Shown one piece after another: positions 7,365 through 15,414 of a DNA stretch of 64,000 bases. The notes below the pieces were generated by a model. It worked only from the letters and a program-made list of their open reading frames with translations. It searched no databases and was not told the origin of the DNA. The translations under genes and the position numbers were made by a program. Origin of the DNA: Pseudomonas viridiflava (GTDB lineage: Bacteria > Pseudomonadota > Gammaproteobacteria > Pseudomonadales > Pseudomonadaceae); NCBI RefSeq assembly GCF_900582625.1, contig NZ_UTIQ01000084.1:186001-250000 (forward strand), read 5' to 3'. Position 1 is the stretch's first letter. Each line of letters starts with the position of its first letter.

Positions 7365-8324
7365 TCAACCTTTGTGCGTATGTTTCGCCGCGTACAGGCA
7401 AAGCATCTCCATGGCGATGGTCGCGCCCGCCAGCGCGGTTATTTCCGCATGGTCGTAGGGCGGCGCCACTTCAACGACGTCCATGCCCACCAGGTTGATG
7501 CCGCGCAAGCCGCGCAGAATTTCCAGCGCCTGGTGGCTGGTCAAGCCGCCGCATACCGGCGTGCCGGTGCCGGGGGCGAAGGCCGGATCCAGGCAGTCAA
7601 TGTCGAAGGTCAGGTACACCGGGTGGTCGCCGACACGCGCGCGGATTTGTTCGGCGATCTGCTCGGGCGTGTGGCGATGCACGTGGGGGGCGCCGAGTAC
7701 CTGGAAGCCCAGCACGTCGTCGTTGGTGGTGCGCAGGCCGATCTGTACGGAGCGCGCCGGGTCGACCAAGCCTTCGCGGGCGGCGTGGAAAAACATGGTG
7801 CCGTGGTCGATGCGCTGCACCTCCTCGTCGGGCCAGGTGTCGCTGTGGGCGTCGAAGTGGATCAGCGACAGCGCGCCGTGTTTTTTGGCGTGGGCTTTGA
7901 GCAGTGGGTAACTGATGAAGTGGTCGCCACCGAGGGTCAACATGGCGCAGCCAGCGGCCAGAATTTCGTCGGCGTGGGCTTCGATGGCGCCAGGGGTTAG
8001 CTGCGGCTGGCCATGGTCGAAATCGCAGTCGCCGTAGTCGATCACGGCCAGCTCGTCGAACGGGTCGAATTCCCAGGGGAAATGCCGGGCCCAGGCCATT
8101 TGCGTGGAAGCGGCGCGAATGGCGCGCGGGCCGAAACGCGTGCCGGGGCGATTGGTGGTGGCGGTGTCGAACGGTACGCCGCTGACGACTACATCCACAC
8201 CGCGCAGGTCGCGGCTGTAGCGGCGGCGCATAAAGCTGGTGATGCCGCCGTAGGTCGATTCCGCCGCTGTGCCGTACAGGCTCTCACGGGTAAGCGCCTG
8301 GTCGTTGCGTGAGGCTTGGTCCAT
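7365..8324 (-). CDS. speB: Agmatinase (ureohydrolase)
   Basis: Hydrolyses agmatine to putrescine and urea; cytoplasmic Mn enzyme. Start set at ATG 8324 with AAGGAG seven bases upstream (a frame from 8363 would add 13 residues). 319 residues. Metal motifs: GGDHFISYPLL, HFDAHSDT, FDIDCLDPAFAPGTGTP. It is 11 bases downstream of the polyamine-type binding protein gene, and about 40% alike by eye to the ureohydrolase at 2947. Pseudomonas often carries two agmatinase-family genes; this one with a PotF-like partner fits agmatine/putrescine use. Confidence 0.85.
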   Translation of the reverse strand: MDQASRNDQALTRESLYGTAAESTYGGITSFMRRRYSRDLRGVDVVVSGVPFDTATTNRPGTRFGPRAIRAASTQMAWARHFPWEFDPFDELAVIDYGDCDFDHGQPQLTPGAIEAHADEILAAGCAMLTLGGDHFISYPLLKAHAKKHGALSLIHFDAHSDTWPDEEVQRIDHGTMFFHAAREGLVDPARSVQIGLRTTNDDVLGFQVLGAPHVHRHTPEQIAEQIRARVGDHPVYLTFDIDCLDPAFAPGTGTPVCGGLTSHQALEILRGLRGINLVGMDVVEVAPPYDHAEITALAGATIAMEMLCLYAAKHTHKG

Positions 8325-8335
8325 TGCGGTGCTCC

Positions 8336-9424
8336 TTAGTAGTGGGTGCGAAAGGCGGTCCACAGGCGTGTGCGTTCACGCTGTGCGGCCAGCGGTTGCA
8401 GGTGTTCGCTGAAGAGCCGCGCGCGAATCTCGGCAGGCGGGTAAATGTCGGGGTCGGCCGCCACGGCGGGGTCAACCAGGGCGGTCGCCGCGCGGTTGGC
8501 GTTGGCGAAATACACGGTGTTGGTCACTTCGGCGATGGCTTCGGGCCGCAGCATGTAGTTGATAAAGGCCAGCGCTGCTTTGGGATGCGGGGCGTCTACC
8601 GGAATGGCCATGGTGTCGAACCACACCAGCGTGCCTTCGCGCGGAATGCGGTACAGCACTTCAAAGGGCTGCTTGGCTTCCACGGCCCGGGCGGCGGCGG
8701 TAGCGGCATCGCCGCTGTAGCTCAGCGCCATGCAGATTTCGCCTTTAGCCAGGTCGTCGATCTGCCGGCCGGACGCCACGTAGCGCACGTTGGGCTGCAG
8801 CCCGGCGAGCAGTTGCTGAACCGCTTTCAAATCGGCCGGTTCGGTGCTGTAAGGGTCGTGGCCCAGGTAGTTGAGGGCGATGCTGATGACTTCTTGCGGC
8901 GAGTCGAGCACCGCGATGCCGCAGTCTTTGAGCTTGCTGGCGTACTCGGGTTTGAACAGCACATCCAGGGTGTTGAGCGGCACGTCGCCGCCCAGCCGTT
9001 TGGTCACCGCTTCTTTATTAAGGCCCAAGCCAACCGTGCCCCAGGTGAACGGCACGCCGTAGCGGTTGCCGGGATCGGAGGTGGCAAGTTTGGCCAGCAG
9101 CTCAGCGTCCAGGTTCGGGTACAGCGACAAGCTCGCGGTGTCGATGGGCTGCAGCGCTTTGGCCTTCACGGCGCGCGCGAGGCCGCTTGAGGCGGGAAAC
9201 ACCAGGTCGTAGCCGCTGCCGCCGGTGAGCAATTTGCTGTCCAGGGCTTCGGGGCTGTCGAACACGTCGTACTTGATTTGAATGCCGGTCTCGGCCTGAA
9301 AGCCTTTCAGCGCTTGAGGCCCGATGTAGTCGGACCAGTTGTAGATGTTCAGCGCCTTGTCTTCGGCATGCAGATGCAGCGGCAACGTGGCGGCAAGCAC
9401 TAAGGCGCAGGTGGAAATTCGCAT
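8336..9424 (-). CDS. Polyamine ABC transporter substrate-binding protein (PotF/SpuD-like)
   Basis: Periplasmic binding protein, 362 residues. The signal peptide is MRISTCALVLAATLPLHLHA, cut after LHA. The mature start EDKALNIYNWSDYIGP is the hallmark of PotF/SpuD, in which the NWSDYI segment lines the diamine site. No permease or ATPase gene follows, so it must use a transporter encoded elsewhere. Forms a two-gene operon with the agmatinase; divergent from the LysR gene at 9596. Confidence 0.92.
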   Translation of the reverse strand: MRISTCALVLAATLPLHLHAEDKALNIYNWSDYIGPQALKGFQAETGIQIKYDVFDSPEALDSKLLTGGSGYDLVFPASSGLARAVKAKALQPIDTASLSLYPNLDAELLAKLATSDPGNRYGVPFTWGTVGLGLNKEAVTKRLGGDVPLNTLDVLFKPEYASKLKDCGIAVLDSPQEVISIALNYLGHDPYSTEPADLKAVQQLLAGLQPNVRYVASGRQIDDLAKGEICMALSYSGDAATAAARAVEAKQPFEVLYRIPREGTLVWFDTMAIPVDAPHPKAALAFINYMLRPEAIAEVTNTVYFANANRAATALVDPAVAADPDIYPPAEIRARLFSEHLQPLAAQRERTRLWTAFRTHY

Positions 9425-9595
9425 GGTTCAAGCTCCTCCGGCAGATAAGGGTGACCGCTCCTCTCGCAGGGGCGCTTCGCGTTCTTCGCGGCGCCAGGAG
9501 GCTCTGGATGGGAGGGATACTGCGCCGGCCTTTGCGTTGAATAAATGCAAAGTGATATACGCTGACATCGCCGTCTATCAATGTTTGGATTCCCC

Positions 9596-10534
9596 ATGCT
9601 CAGCCAAGTACGTGACCTCGATTTACAACTGCTGCGGCTGTTTATGACCGTGGTGGAAAGCGGCGGCTTCAGTGCGGCGCAAGGCGAGTTGGGCATCGGC
9701 CAATCGACCATCAGCACGCAGATGGCCAAGCTGGAAACGCGCTTGGGGTTTCGCTTGTGCGAGCGCGGCAAAGCGGGCTTTCGCCTGACGCCCAAGGGCG
9801 AGGAAGTGGTGCTGGCGGCGCGCAAGCTGTTCGCGGCCATCGAGGTGTTCAAGGGCGAAGCGCAGGGCATGGCGGACAAGCTATTGGGCGAGCTGCGCAT
9901 CGGCATTTCCGAGGCGCTCGACCCGAACACCCTCAACCGCCTCGGCAGCGCCATTCGCTTGTTTCGCCAGCGTAACCAGGCGGTGCATATCGAATTGCTC
10001 AGCGCCACGCCGGCTGAATTGGAGCGTCGTCTGCTGCACGATCAGTTGCATCTGGCCGTCGGTTATTTCTCCGGGGCGCAGCCAGCCATTGAGCACCGTC
10101 CGTTATTCAGCGAAGACCAGGCGCTGTATTGCGGGCGCGGCCATCCGTTGTTCGAGCGCAAGAAGCTGCGGCTGGAAGACTTGCATGACCAGGACGGCGT
10201 GCACCATCCCTACCGTTTTTTGCAGCTGGACGAACCCTGGCAATCCTCCGTCAGCAGCGCGCGCAGCGAGCAGGTTGAGGGCTCGCTGGCGTTTGTATTG
10301 TCGGGCGCGCACTTGGGTTATCTGCCCACTCATGTCGCCGCGCCGTGGGTCGCGAGTGGCCAGCTGCGCGCGGTGCTGCCGCAAAGCCTGGGCTTTGCCG
10401 TGCAGTTCCATGTGGGCAGTCACCGCGGCCGCCAGCCCAGCGAAGCGCAGAACGCTTTTGTCGCCGACTTATTTAGCGTGTTCGGGGTCAACTCACCGGT
10501 CTGTCACAGGCGTTTAAGCGACAGCTGGCTATAG
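9596..10534 (+). CDS. LysR-family transcriptional regulator
   Basis: 312 residues from ATG 9596 (GGA seven bases upstream; ATG 9581 is in frame but lacks a ribosome-binding site). The helix-turn-helix covers about residues 5-62 (LRLFMTVVESGGFSAAQ ... STISTQMAKLETRLG), followed by a substrate-binding domain. Divergent from the PotF-like/agmatinase operon across about 170 bases and probably its regulator. Confidence 0.9.
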   Translation: MLSQVRDLDLQLLRLFMTVVESGGFSAAQGELGIGQSTISTQMAKLETRLGFRLCERGKAGFRLTPKGEEVVLAARKLFAAIEVFKGEAQGMADKLLGELRIGISEALDPNTLNRLGSAIRLFRQRNQAVHIELLSATPAELERRLLHDQLHLAVGYFSGAQPAIEHRPLFSEDQALYCGRGHPLFERKKLRLEDLHDQDGVHHPYRFLQLDEPWQSSVSSARSEQVEGSLAFVLSGAHLGYLPTHVAAPWVASGQLRAVLPQSLGFAVQFHVGSHRGRQPSEAQNAFVADLFSVFGVNSPVCHRRLSDSWL

Positions 10535-10575
10535 TTGCAAGCTGTTCATCCGTTCGCCTCAACCAAGGAGTCACC

Positions 10576-11136
10576 ATGAGCAAAGTTCACCGCGTCGCCG
10601 TGCTGGTCGGCAGCCTGCGCAAAGCCTCGATCAACCGCAAACTGGCCTTGGCATTGGCTGAGCTGGCGCCCGCTTCGTTGAAGTTGGAGATTGTCGAAAT
10701 CGGCGACCTGCCGCTGTACAACGAAGACATCGACGTCACGCCCGCCCCGCCCGCCTACACGGCTTTTCGCGACCAGGTAAAAGCCGCCGATGCGCTGCTG
10801 TTTATCACCCCGGAATACAACCGTTCGGTGCCGGCGCCGCTGAAAAACGCCATCGACGTCGGCTCGCGCCCGTATGGCCAAAGCGCGTTCAGCGGCAAGG
10901 CCGGTGCGGTGGTCAGCGCGTCCCCCGGTGCGGTCGGTGGCTTTGGTGCTAACCATCATTTGCGCCAGTCCATGGTCTTCCTCGACGTGCACATGCTCCA
11001 GCAACCGGAAGCTTATCTCGGCGGCGCCGGCAGCTTTTTTAGCGAAGACGGCACCTTGAGCGATGGCATCAAACCGTTCCTGCAAAAGTTCATCGACACC
11101 TACGCCCAGTGGGTTGCGCTGCATAGTAAGGGCTGA
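10576..11136 (+). CDS. NADPH-dependent FMN reductase (ChrR/YieF family)
   Basis: Flavodoxin-fold quinone/chromate reductase, cytoplasmic, 186 residues. FMN phosphate loop VGSLRKASINRKLA near the N-terminus and the family signature PEYNRSVPAPLKNAID at about 77-92. AAGGAG lies before ATG 10576. The family reduces quinones and chromate with two electrons and protects from oxidative stress. 40 bases after the LysR gene, but a shared transcript is not certain. Confidence 0.9.
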   Translation: MSKVHRVAVLVGSLRKASINRKLALALAELAPASLKLEIVEIGDLPLYNEDIDVTPAPPAYTAFRDQVKAADALLFITPEYNRSVPAPLKNAIDVGSRPYGQSAFSGKAGAVVSASPGAVGGFGANHHLRQSMVFLDVHMLQQPEAYLGGAGSFFSEDGTLSDGIKPFLQKFIDTYAQWVALHSKG

Positions 11137-11324
11137 TGCGCCACGCGGCGGTCTGTTCGCAACGAGCGGGCCGCCACGCCTTCCACGAATTTTTCATGTG
11201 CCGTTGACCTTCTTTTCACCCTCACCTTTGCATCCTGCGCTCGGAAACATGCCGTAACGACTGTCCAATAGGGGCTCGTCCGGCGTGCGCACTCGTACTC
11301 CAACGCCTCTCAGGATGCACGCCG

Positions 11325-12080
11325 ATGAATAAACTTCCGCAGATCACCCTGGCCTTCTGGGTGATGAAAATTTGTGCAACGACGCTGGGCGAAACCGCCG
11401 GCGACTTGCTGTCGATGACCCTTAATGTCGGCTACGCCATCAGCTCAATGATTTTAATCACCGCGTTTCTGGTGACGCTCATCGGTCAGCTCAAAGCCAA
11501 AACCTACCACCCCATGCTTTATTGGCTGGTCATTCTCTCCACCAGCACGGCGGGCACCACGATGTCCGATTTCATGGACCGCACCCTCGGCCTCGGTTAC
11601 GCCACCGGTTCGGCGCTGCTCGTTACCTTGCTGGTCGTGACCTTGGCCACCTGGCGCTGGAGCGAAGGCTCGCTGTCGGTAGACCGGGTGAACACCACCA
11701 AAGGTGAGCTGTTCTACTGGGTCGCGATTCTGTTCTCCAACACGCTGGGCACGGCGCTGGGCGATTTCCTGGCGGACGATTCGGGGCTGGGCTTTGCCGG
11801 TGGCGCGCTGTTGATCGGCGGGGCGATTGGCGTGGTGGTGCTCGCGCATTACTACACGCGCCTTTCGTCGGTGCTGCTGTTTTGGTTGGCGTTTGTGCTG
11901 ACTCGCCCGTTCGGCGCGACGTTGGGCGACGTGCTGACCAAGCCGCACGAAAAAGGTGGGCTGGACTTCGGCACTATCGGCTCGTCGGCGGTGCTGGCGG
12001 CCATTCTGGTCGCGCTGGTGATTACCGCGATCGTGCTCAGAAACCGGCGAGCGCAGCAAAACACCCTGGGAATGGCGTAG
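11325..12080 (+). CDS. COG4705-type membrane protein with four internal repeats
   Basis: Inner-membrane protein, 251 residues, about eight membrane spans. Each repeat carries a Thr/Gly-Asp motif at a helix end: TTLGETAGDLLS, TTMSDFMDRTLGLGYA, NTLGTALGDFLADDSGLGFA, RPFGATLGDVLTKP. This pattern defines the uncharacterised 'membrane-anchored' COG4705 family; conserved Asp/Glu/Thr in membranes suggests ion transport, which is inference. Ribosome-binding site is weak. 11137-11324 upstream shows no clear element. Confidence 0.75.
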   Translation: MNKLPQITLAFWVMKICATTLGETAGDLLSMTLNVGYAISSMILITAFLVTLIGQLKAKTYHPMLYWLVILSTSTAGTTMSDFMDRTLGLGYATGSALLVTLLVVTLATWRWSEGSLSVDRVNTTKGELFYWVAILFSNTLGTALGDFLADDSGLGFAGGALLIGGAIGVVVLAHYYTRLSSVLLFWLAFVLTRPFGATLGDVLTKPHEKGGLDFGTIGSSAVLAAILVALVITAIVLRNRRAQQNTLGMA

Positions 12081-12100
12081 CCGTCAGACGTTTCAAAAAG

Positions 12101-12125
12101 CACCGGCCTTGCGCCGGTGTTTTTC
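12101..12125 (+). terminator. Rho-independent terminator of the COG4705 gene
   Basis: Stem CACCGGC / GCCGGTG, loop CTTGC, then TTTTTT. It begins 21 bases after the stop codon. Confidence 0.85.
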
Positions 12126-12169
12126 ATTACGCTCCACAAAGCGCAGTGAAAACAGAAAGGCAGAAAAAA

Positions 12170-12295
12170 GAAAACCCCGCCGAGGCGGGGCTTTGCAGAC
12201 TGTGTCCTGACATCCGTAGTCATCCACCATCCTGGTGGAAATCCAGCGTATCCGTGTTGGTTCCTTGGCGCTTCCGTGCACAACGTCCATGTGCA
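12170..12295 (-). ncRNA. rsmX: RsmX-like regulatory small RNA (Gac/Rsm system)
   Basis: About 125 nt on the minus strand carrying nine GGA motifs, several in hairpin loops: GCACA-TGGACGT-TGTGC, CCACC-AGGAT-GGTGG and TGTC-AGGA-CACA. It ends in a strong terminator (CCCCGCC/GGCGGGG then TTTTCTTTTTT on the minus strand). A perfect GacA-type box lies about 55 bases upstream and a TATTCT -10-like box at 12303-12298, placing the start near 12295-12291. Such RNAs titrate the CsrA-family proteins RsmA/RsmE and so relieve repression of secondary metabolism. No ORF fits. Assignment as RsmX rather than RsmY/RsmZ is from resemblance only. Confidence 0.85.
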
Positions 12296-12347
12296 ACAGA
12301 ATAACGAGGCGTTATTACCTGCGGTAGCGGCGATAAGCAGCACGCTT

Positions 12348-12365
12348 TGTAAGCTTTGGCTTACA
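12348..12365 (-). promoter_or_regulatory. GacA upstream activating sequence
   Basis: TGTAAG-N6-CTTACA, an exact match to the consensus recognised by the response regulator GacA ahead of rsmX/Y/Z genes. It sits about 55 bases upstream of the inferred sRNA start, the usual distance. Being palindromic it also faces the endonuclease gene at 12488. Confidence 0.9.
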
Positions 12366-12487
12366 AAGGTTTAAACCATGCCTTAGGTCTGCTTTATTTT
12401 GCGAACGGGCTCTTGTTAGACTCGCATTGTCCTACAAAATCTAAAAACCACGCCGCCGTCCATGCAGTACTTTGGGGTTCATGTCTC

Positions 12488-13147
12488 ATGCGCGCAGTAG
12501 CAGTTGCCCTGGCTGGTTTATCGGTTTGCATGAATGGCGGCGCCTCAGCCGGCGGACAAAACCAGCTGGCTGACCCCAAGATCGCCGTCGACCAATTCTT
12601 CTGGAAGCAGCTCTACCCCAAAGGCGGTACCACGCTCTATTGCGCCAAGCCGTTTGTGAGCGAACGCGGGCAGGTGGCCGCGAGCCTGGTGTACACGGCC
12701 AAGCAAATAAAATCGGTCTTGCGCTGCGTCACCGACAGCCAGTGCGCTGAAGCCAACCCGCAATACCCTTATATGTTGAGCGACCTGCACAACATGTACC
12801 CCGCCCTGACCCTGGTCGAACTGGCACGCCGCAACGCGCAATTCGGCGAACTGGGCGATGACGTGTCGAGCAAATTCAGCGATATCGGCTGCCAGCTCAA
12901 AGCCAGCTTCCAACTGATCGAGCCGCCGGATTCGGCCAAAGGCAACGTCGCCCGGGCGATCTTTTACATGCGCAGCGAGTACGGCTTGCCGGTGGTGGGC
13001 CAACTGCAAATGTACAAGCGCTGGAGCCAGCTCGATCCGCCAGACGCCGAGGAAAAAGCGCGCAACGATCAGATTGAAGCGCTGCAAGGCACGCGCAATC
13101 GGTTTATCGACGCGCCGGCAGCGGCGGAGCAGCTGACTCAGGAGTAA
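12488..13147 (+). CDS. Endonuclease I family protein, probably catalytically impaired
   Basis: 219 residues from ATG 12488, which gives a signal peptide ending near ASAGG; upstream in-frame codons overlap the sRNA promoter region and look unlike protein. Family features: FFWKQLYPKGGTTLYCAKPF, the SDLHNMYPAL block, Cys pairs and RAIFYMRSEYGLP near the C-terminus. Family members are periplasmic or secreted DNases with an EHVYP/EHVVP histidine motif; here that region reads ASLVYTAKQI, so the catalytic His appears replaced by Leu. It may be an inactive homologue or have a changed role. Confidence 0.75.
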   Translation: MRAVAVALAGLSVCMNGGASAGGQNQLADPKIAVDQFFWKQLYPKGGTTLYCAKPFVSERGQVAASLVYTAKQIKSVLRCVTDSQCAEANPQYPYMLSDLHNMYPALTLVELARRNAQFGELGDDVSSKFSDIGCQLKASFQLIEPPDSAKGNVARAIFYMRSEYGLPVVGQLQMYKRWSQLDPPDAEEKARNDQIEALQGTRNRFIDAPAAAEQLTQE

Positions 13148-13214
13148 TCCAACCCAGTGGGCGCAGTTGGGCGGCATTTCGATCTGCCGCGATGCTTGTG
13201 GACCTGCCAAGCCC

Positions 13215-13239
13215 AATCGAGGCTAAAGCCTCTCCTACA
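13215..13239. repeat. REP-type hairpin
   Basis: ATCGAGGCTAAAGCCTCTCC followed by TACA: GAGGCTAAAGCCTC stem of the Pseudomonas REP family. The same core recurs at 52399-52563. Confidence 0.7.
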
Positions 13240-13261
13240 AAAGCGATCTGGCTACGACAAA

Positions 13262-13287
13262 AAAGCCCCGCATCGGCGGGGCTTTTT
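13262..13287. terminator. Bidirectional rho-independent terminator
   Basis: AAAAGCCCCGC - ATCG - GCGGGGCTTTTT with A run on one side and T run on the other. It can close both the endonuclease gene (plus) and the acyl-CoA dehydrogenase gene ending at 13306 (minus). Confidence 0.85.
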
Positions 13288-13305
13288 GTTAACGCAAAAC
13301 GACCA

Positions 13306-15084
13306 TCAGAACTGCGCAGCATCCAGCAGATACAGCGACTCGCTGCCGGCTTTCACCGACGCTGTCAGCGAATGAATACGCGGCAGCAGACGGGCGAAGT
13401 AGAAGCGGGCGGTGCCCAGTTTGCTGGCGTAGAACTCGTCCTGGGTCTCTTTACCCAGAGACGCGCGCGCCATCAACGCCCACATGTAGGCGTAAGCGGT
13501 GTAGCCGAACACGTGCAGGTATTCCACCGACGCCGCGCCGATTTCGTTCGGGTTCGACTTGGCGCTGTCGAGCAGCCAGGCGGTGAGGTCGTCGAGGTTG
13601 GCGATGGCCGCTTTCAGCGGTTCAACAAACTCGGCCATCTCGCCGTTGGCGCTGCCGATGAAGGCTTTCACTTCGTCGGCGAAGTGCTTGTAGAACGTGC
13701 CGCCGCTGCCGACGATTTTGCGGCCCACCAGGTCGAGCGCCTGGATGCCGTTGGTGCCTTCGTAGATTTGCGTGATGCGCACGTCGCGCACCAGCTGCTC
13801 TTGGCCCCACTCACGAATAAAGCCGTGGCCGCCGAAAATCTGCTGACCGTGCACGGTGGTTTCCAAACCGAGGTCAGTCAGGAACGCTTTGGCGATTGGC
13901 GTCAGCAGGGCCACCAACTCTTCGGCGCGTTTGCGCGTGGTCGGGTCTTCGCTGAACTTGGCGGTGTCGAGTTGCATGGCCACGTAAGTGGAGAACGCGC
14001 GGCCACCTTCGTTGCTGGCCTTCATGGTCAGCAGCATGCGGCGCACGTCGGGGTGCACGATGATCGGGTCGGCCACTTTGTCTTTGGCAACCGGGCCGGT
14101 CGGCGCGCGGCTTTGCAGGCGGTCGCGGGCGTATTCGATGGCGCTCTGGTACGAACGCTCACCAGCGGCCAGGCCTTGGATACCCACGCCCAAACGCTCG
14201 TAGTTCATCATGGTGAACATGGCCGCCAGGCCTTTGTTCGGGCCGTCGATGATGTAGCCGGTGGCGCCGTCGAAGTTCATCACGCAGGTGGCGGAACCTT
14301 GAATGCCCATCTTGTGTTCGATGGAACCGCACGACAGGGTGTTGCGCTCGCCCAGGCTGCCGTCGGCATTGACCATGAACTTGGGCACCAGGAACAGCGA
14401 GATGCCTTTGGAGCCCGCTGGCGCGTCCGGCAGTTTTGCCAGCACCAGGTGGATGATGTTTTCGGTCAGGTCGTGCTCGCCGCCGGTGATGAAAATCTTC
14501 GTGCCGGTGACTTTGAACGAGCCGTCAGCCTGCGGCTCGGCCTTGGTGCGGATGATGCCCAGGTCGGTGCCCGAGTGCGGCTCGGTCAAGCACATGGAGC
14601 CGGCCCAAACGCCGGAATACATGTTCGGCAGGTAGGTTTCTTTCAGCTCGGCGCTGGCGTGGGCGTTGATCGACAGGCAGGCGCCGGCAGTCAGCATCGG
14701 GTAGAGGCCGAACGACAGGTTGGCGGCGTTGAGCATTTCCTCAACTTGCGCGCCGAGCACCTTGGGCATGCCCATGCCGCCGTAGGCCGGGTCACCGCCT
14801 ACGCCAACCCAGCCGCCTTCGCCGTAAATTTTGTAAGCCTCAGGGAAGCCCGCCGGGGTGGTGACCACGGTGTTGTTCCAGCTGCAGCCTTCTTCATCGC
14901 CGCTACGGTTGAGCGGGGCGATGGTTTTTGCAGTGACCTTGCCGGCTTCTTCGAGGATCGCCTCGGCCGTATCTGCATCGACGACTTCCGCCAGCGCAGG
15001 CAGTTGTTGCCAGAGTTTGGAAACCTCAAACACTTCATTGAGGACGAAACGCATATCGCGCAGGGGAGCTTTGTAGTCGGCCAT
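13306..15084 (-). CDS. Acyl-CoA dehydrogenase, large (about 600 aa) type, paralogue 1
   Basis: FAD enzyme of the first beta-oxidation step. 592 residues from ATG 15084 (GAGGA nine bases upstream; the frame extends to 15108). The start [13 protein letters not shown] is the small N-terminal ACAD domain found in the long bacterial branch. The middle carries TEPHSGTDLG and the FAD-binding region FITGGEHD; QIFGGHGFIREWG lies in the C-terminal alpha domain, followed by the extra C-terminal domain. First (in map order) of three paralogues at 13.3-20.7 kb, matching PA0506-PA0508 of PAO1 from memory. Chain-length preference cannot be read. Confidence 0.92.
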   Translation of the reverse strand: MADYKAPLRDMRFVLNEVFEVSKLWQQLPALAEVVDADTAEAILEEAGKVTAKTIAPLNRSGDEEGCSWNNTVVTTPAGFPEAYKIYGEGGWVGVGGDPAYGGMGMPKVLGAQVEEMLNAANLSFGLYPMLTAGACLSINAHASAELKETYLPNMYSGVWAGSMCLTEPHSGTDLGIIRTKAEPQADGSFKVTGTKIFITGGEHDLTENIIHLVLAKLPDAPAGSKGISLFLVPKFMVNADGSLGERNTLSCGSIEHKMGIQGSATCVMNFDGATGYIIDGPNKGLAAMFTMMNYERLGVGIQGLAAGERSYQSAIEYARDRLQSRAPTGPVAKDKVADPIIVHPDVRRMLLTMKASNEGGRAFSTYVAMQLDTAKFSEDPTTRKRAEELVALLTPIAKAFLTDLGLETTVHGQQIFGGHGFIREWGQEQLVRDVRITQIYEGTNGIQALDLVGRKIVGSGGTFYKHFADEVKAFIGSANGEMAEFVEPLKAAIANLDDLTAWLLDSAKSNPNEIGAASVEYLHVFGYTAYAYMWALMARASLGKETQDEFYASKLGTARFYFARLLPRIHSLTASVKAGSESLYLLDAAQF

Positions 15085-15222
15085 GGTAGTGATCCTCGAA
15101 CGATCCAACGATGCGGCCTAAAGGCCGGTATGACGCAGGCCTCGGAGTTTACCCGAACAACTTTTCAGACACATAGGGTCATGGTGGGACCGATAAGTCA
15201 CGATCAAGCCAGCACAATTCCC

Positions 15223-15360
15223 GTAGGAGCGAGCTTGCTCGCGAACCCCTGCAACCCACATTCATGACCGGCGTTCGCAGGGTTCGCCAGCAAGCTGGCT
15301 CCTACAAAAAACGCGCGCATTGAGGCTGCTCAATCCTGTAGGAGCGGCTTCAGCCGCGAT
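15223..15360. repeat. REP cluster (inverted pair plus single element)
   Basis: GTAGGAGCGAGCTTGCTCGCGAA at 15223 and its inverted partner TTCGCCAGCAAGCTGGCTCC TAC at 15283-15306 form a REP doublet; a third element, GTAGGAGCGGCTTCAGCCGCGAT, lies at 15338-15360. Such elements are non-autonomous sequences mobilised by RAYT proteins; no RAYT gene is in the window. Confidence 0.8.
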
Positions 15361-15375
15361 GCTCTTAAAAAGAAA

Positions 15376-15396
15376 AGCCCGCCATAAAGGCGGGCT
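15376..15396 (-). terminator. Rho-independent terminator of acyl-CoA dehydrogenase 2
   Basis: AGCCCGCC - ATAAA - GGCGGGCT; on the minus strand it is followed by TTTTCTTTTT. Lies just beyond the stop at 15415. Confidence 0.85.
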
Positions 15397-15414
15397 CCCT
15401 TCCAGCCTAGGCGC

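Noticed and set aside
11137..11324. Possible metal riboswitch ahead of the COG4705 membrane protein
   Set aside because: I looked for yybP-ykoY-like or Mg-leader motifs and saw no matching core; the region has no clear terminator or anti-terminator pair.
12174..12191. GC hairpin as a second terminator of the plus-strand COG4705 gene
   Set aside because: The T run is on the minus strand only (TTTTCTTTTTT), and it is the 3' end of the RsmX-like RNA.
12356..12487. N-terminal extension of the endonuclease I gene
   Set aside because: The extra 44 codons overlap the GacA box and the region just upstream of the sRNA promoter, and the product without them begins with a proper signal peptide.
13192..15267. 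691-codon open frame on the plus strand opposite acyl-CoA dehydrogenase 1
   Set aside because: Product is an Ala/Val/Gly/His/Arg-rich antisense reading of a high-GC gene; the minus-strand frame encodes a full conserved enzyme. Similar long antisense frames at 15772-17286 and 18586-20739 rejected for the same reason.
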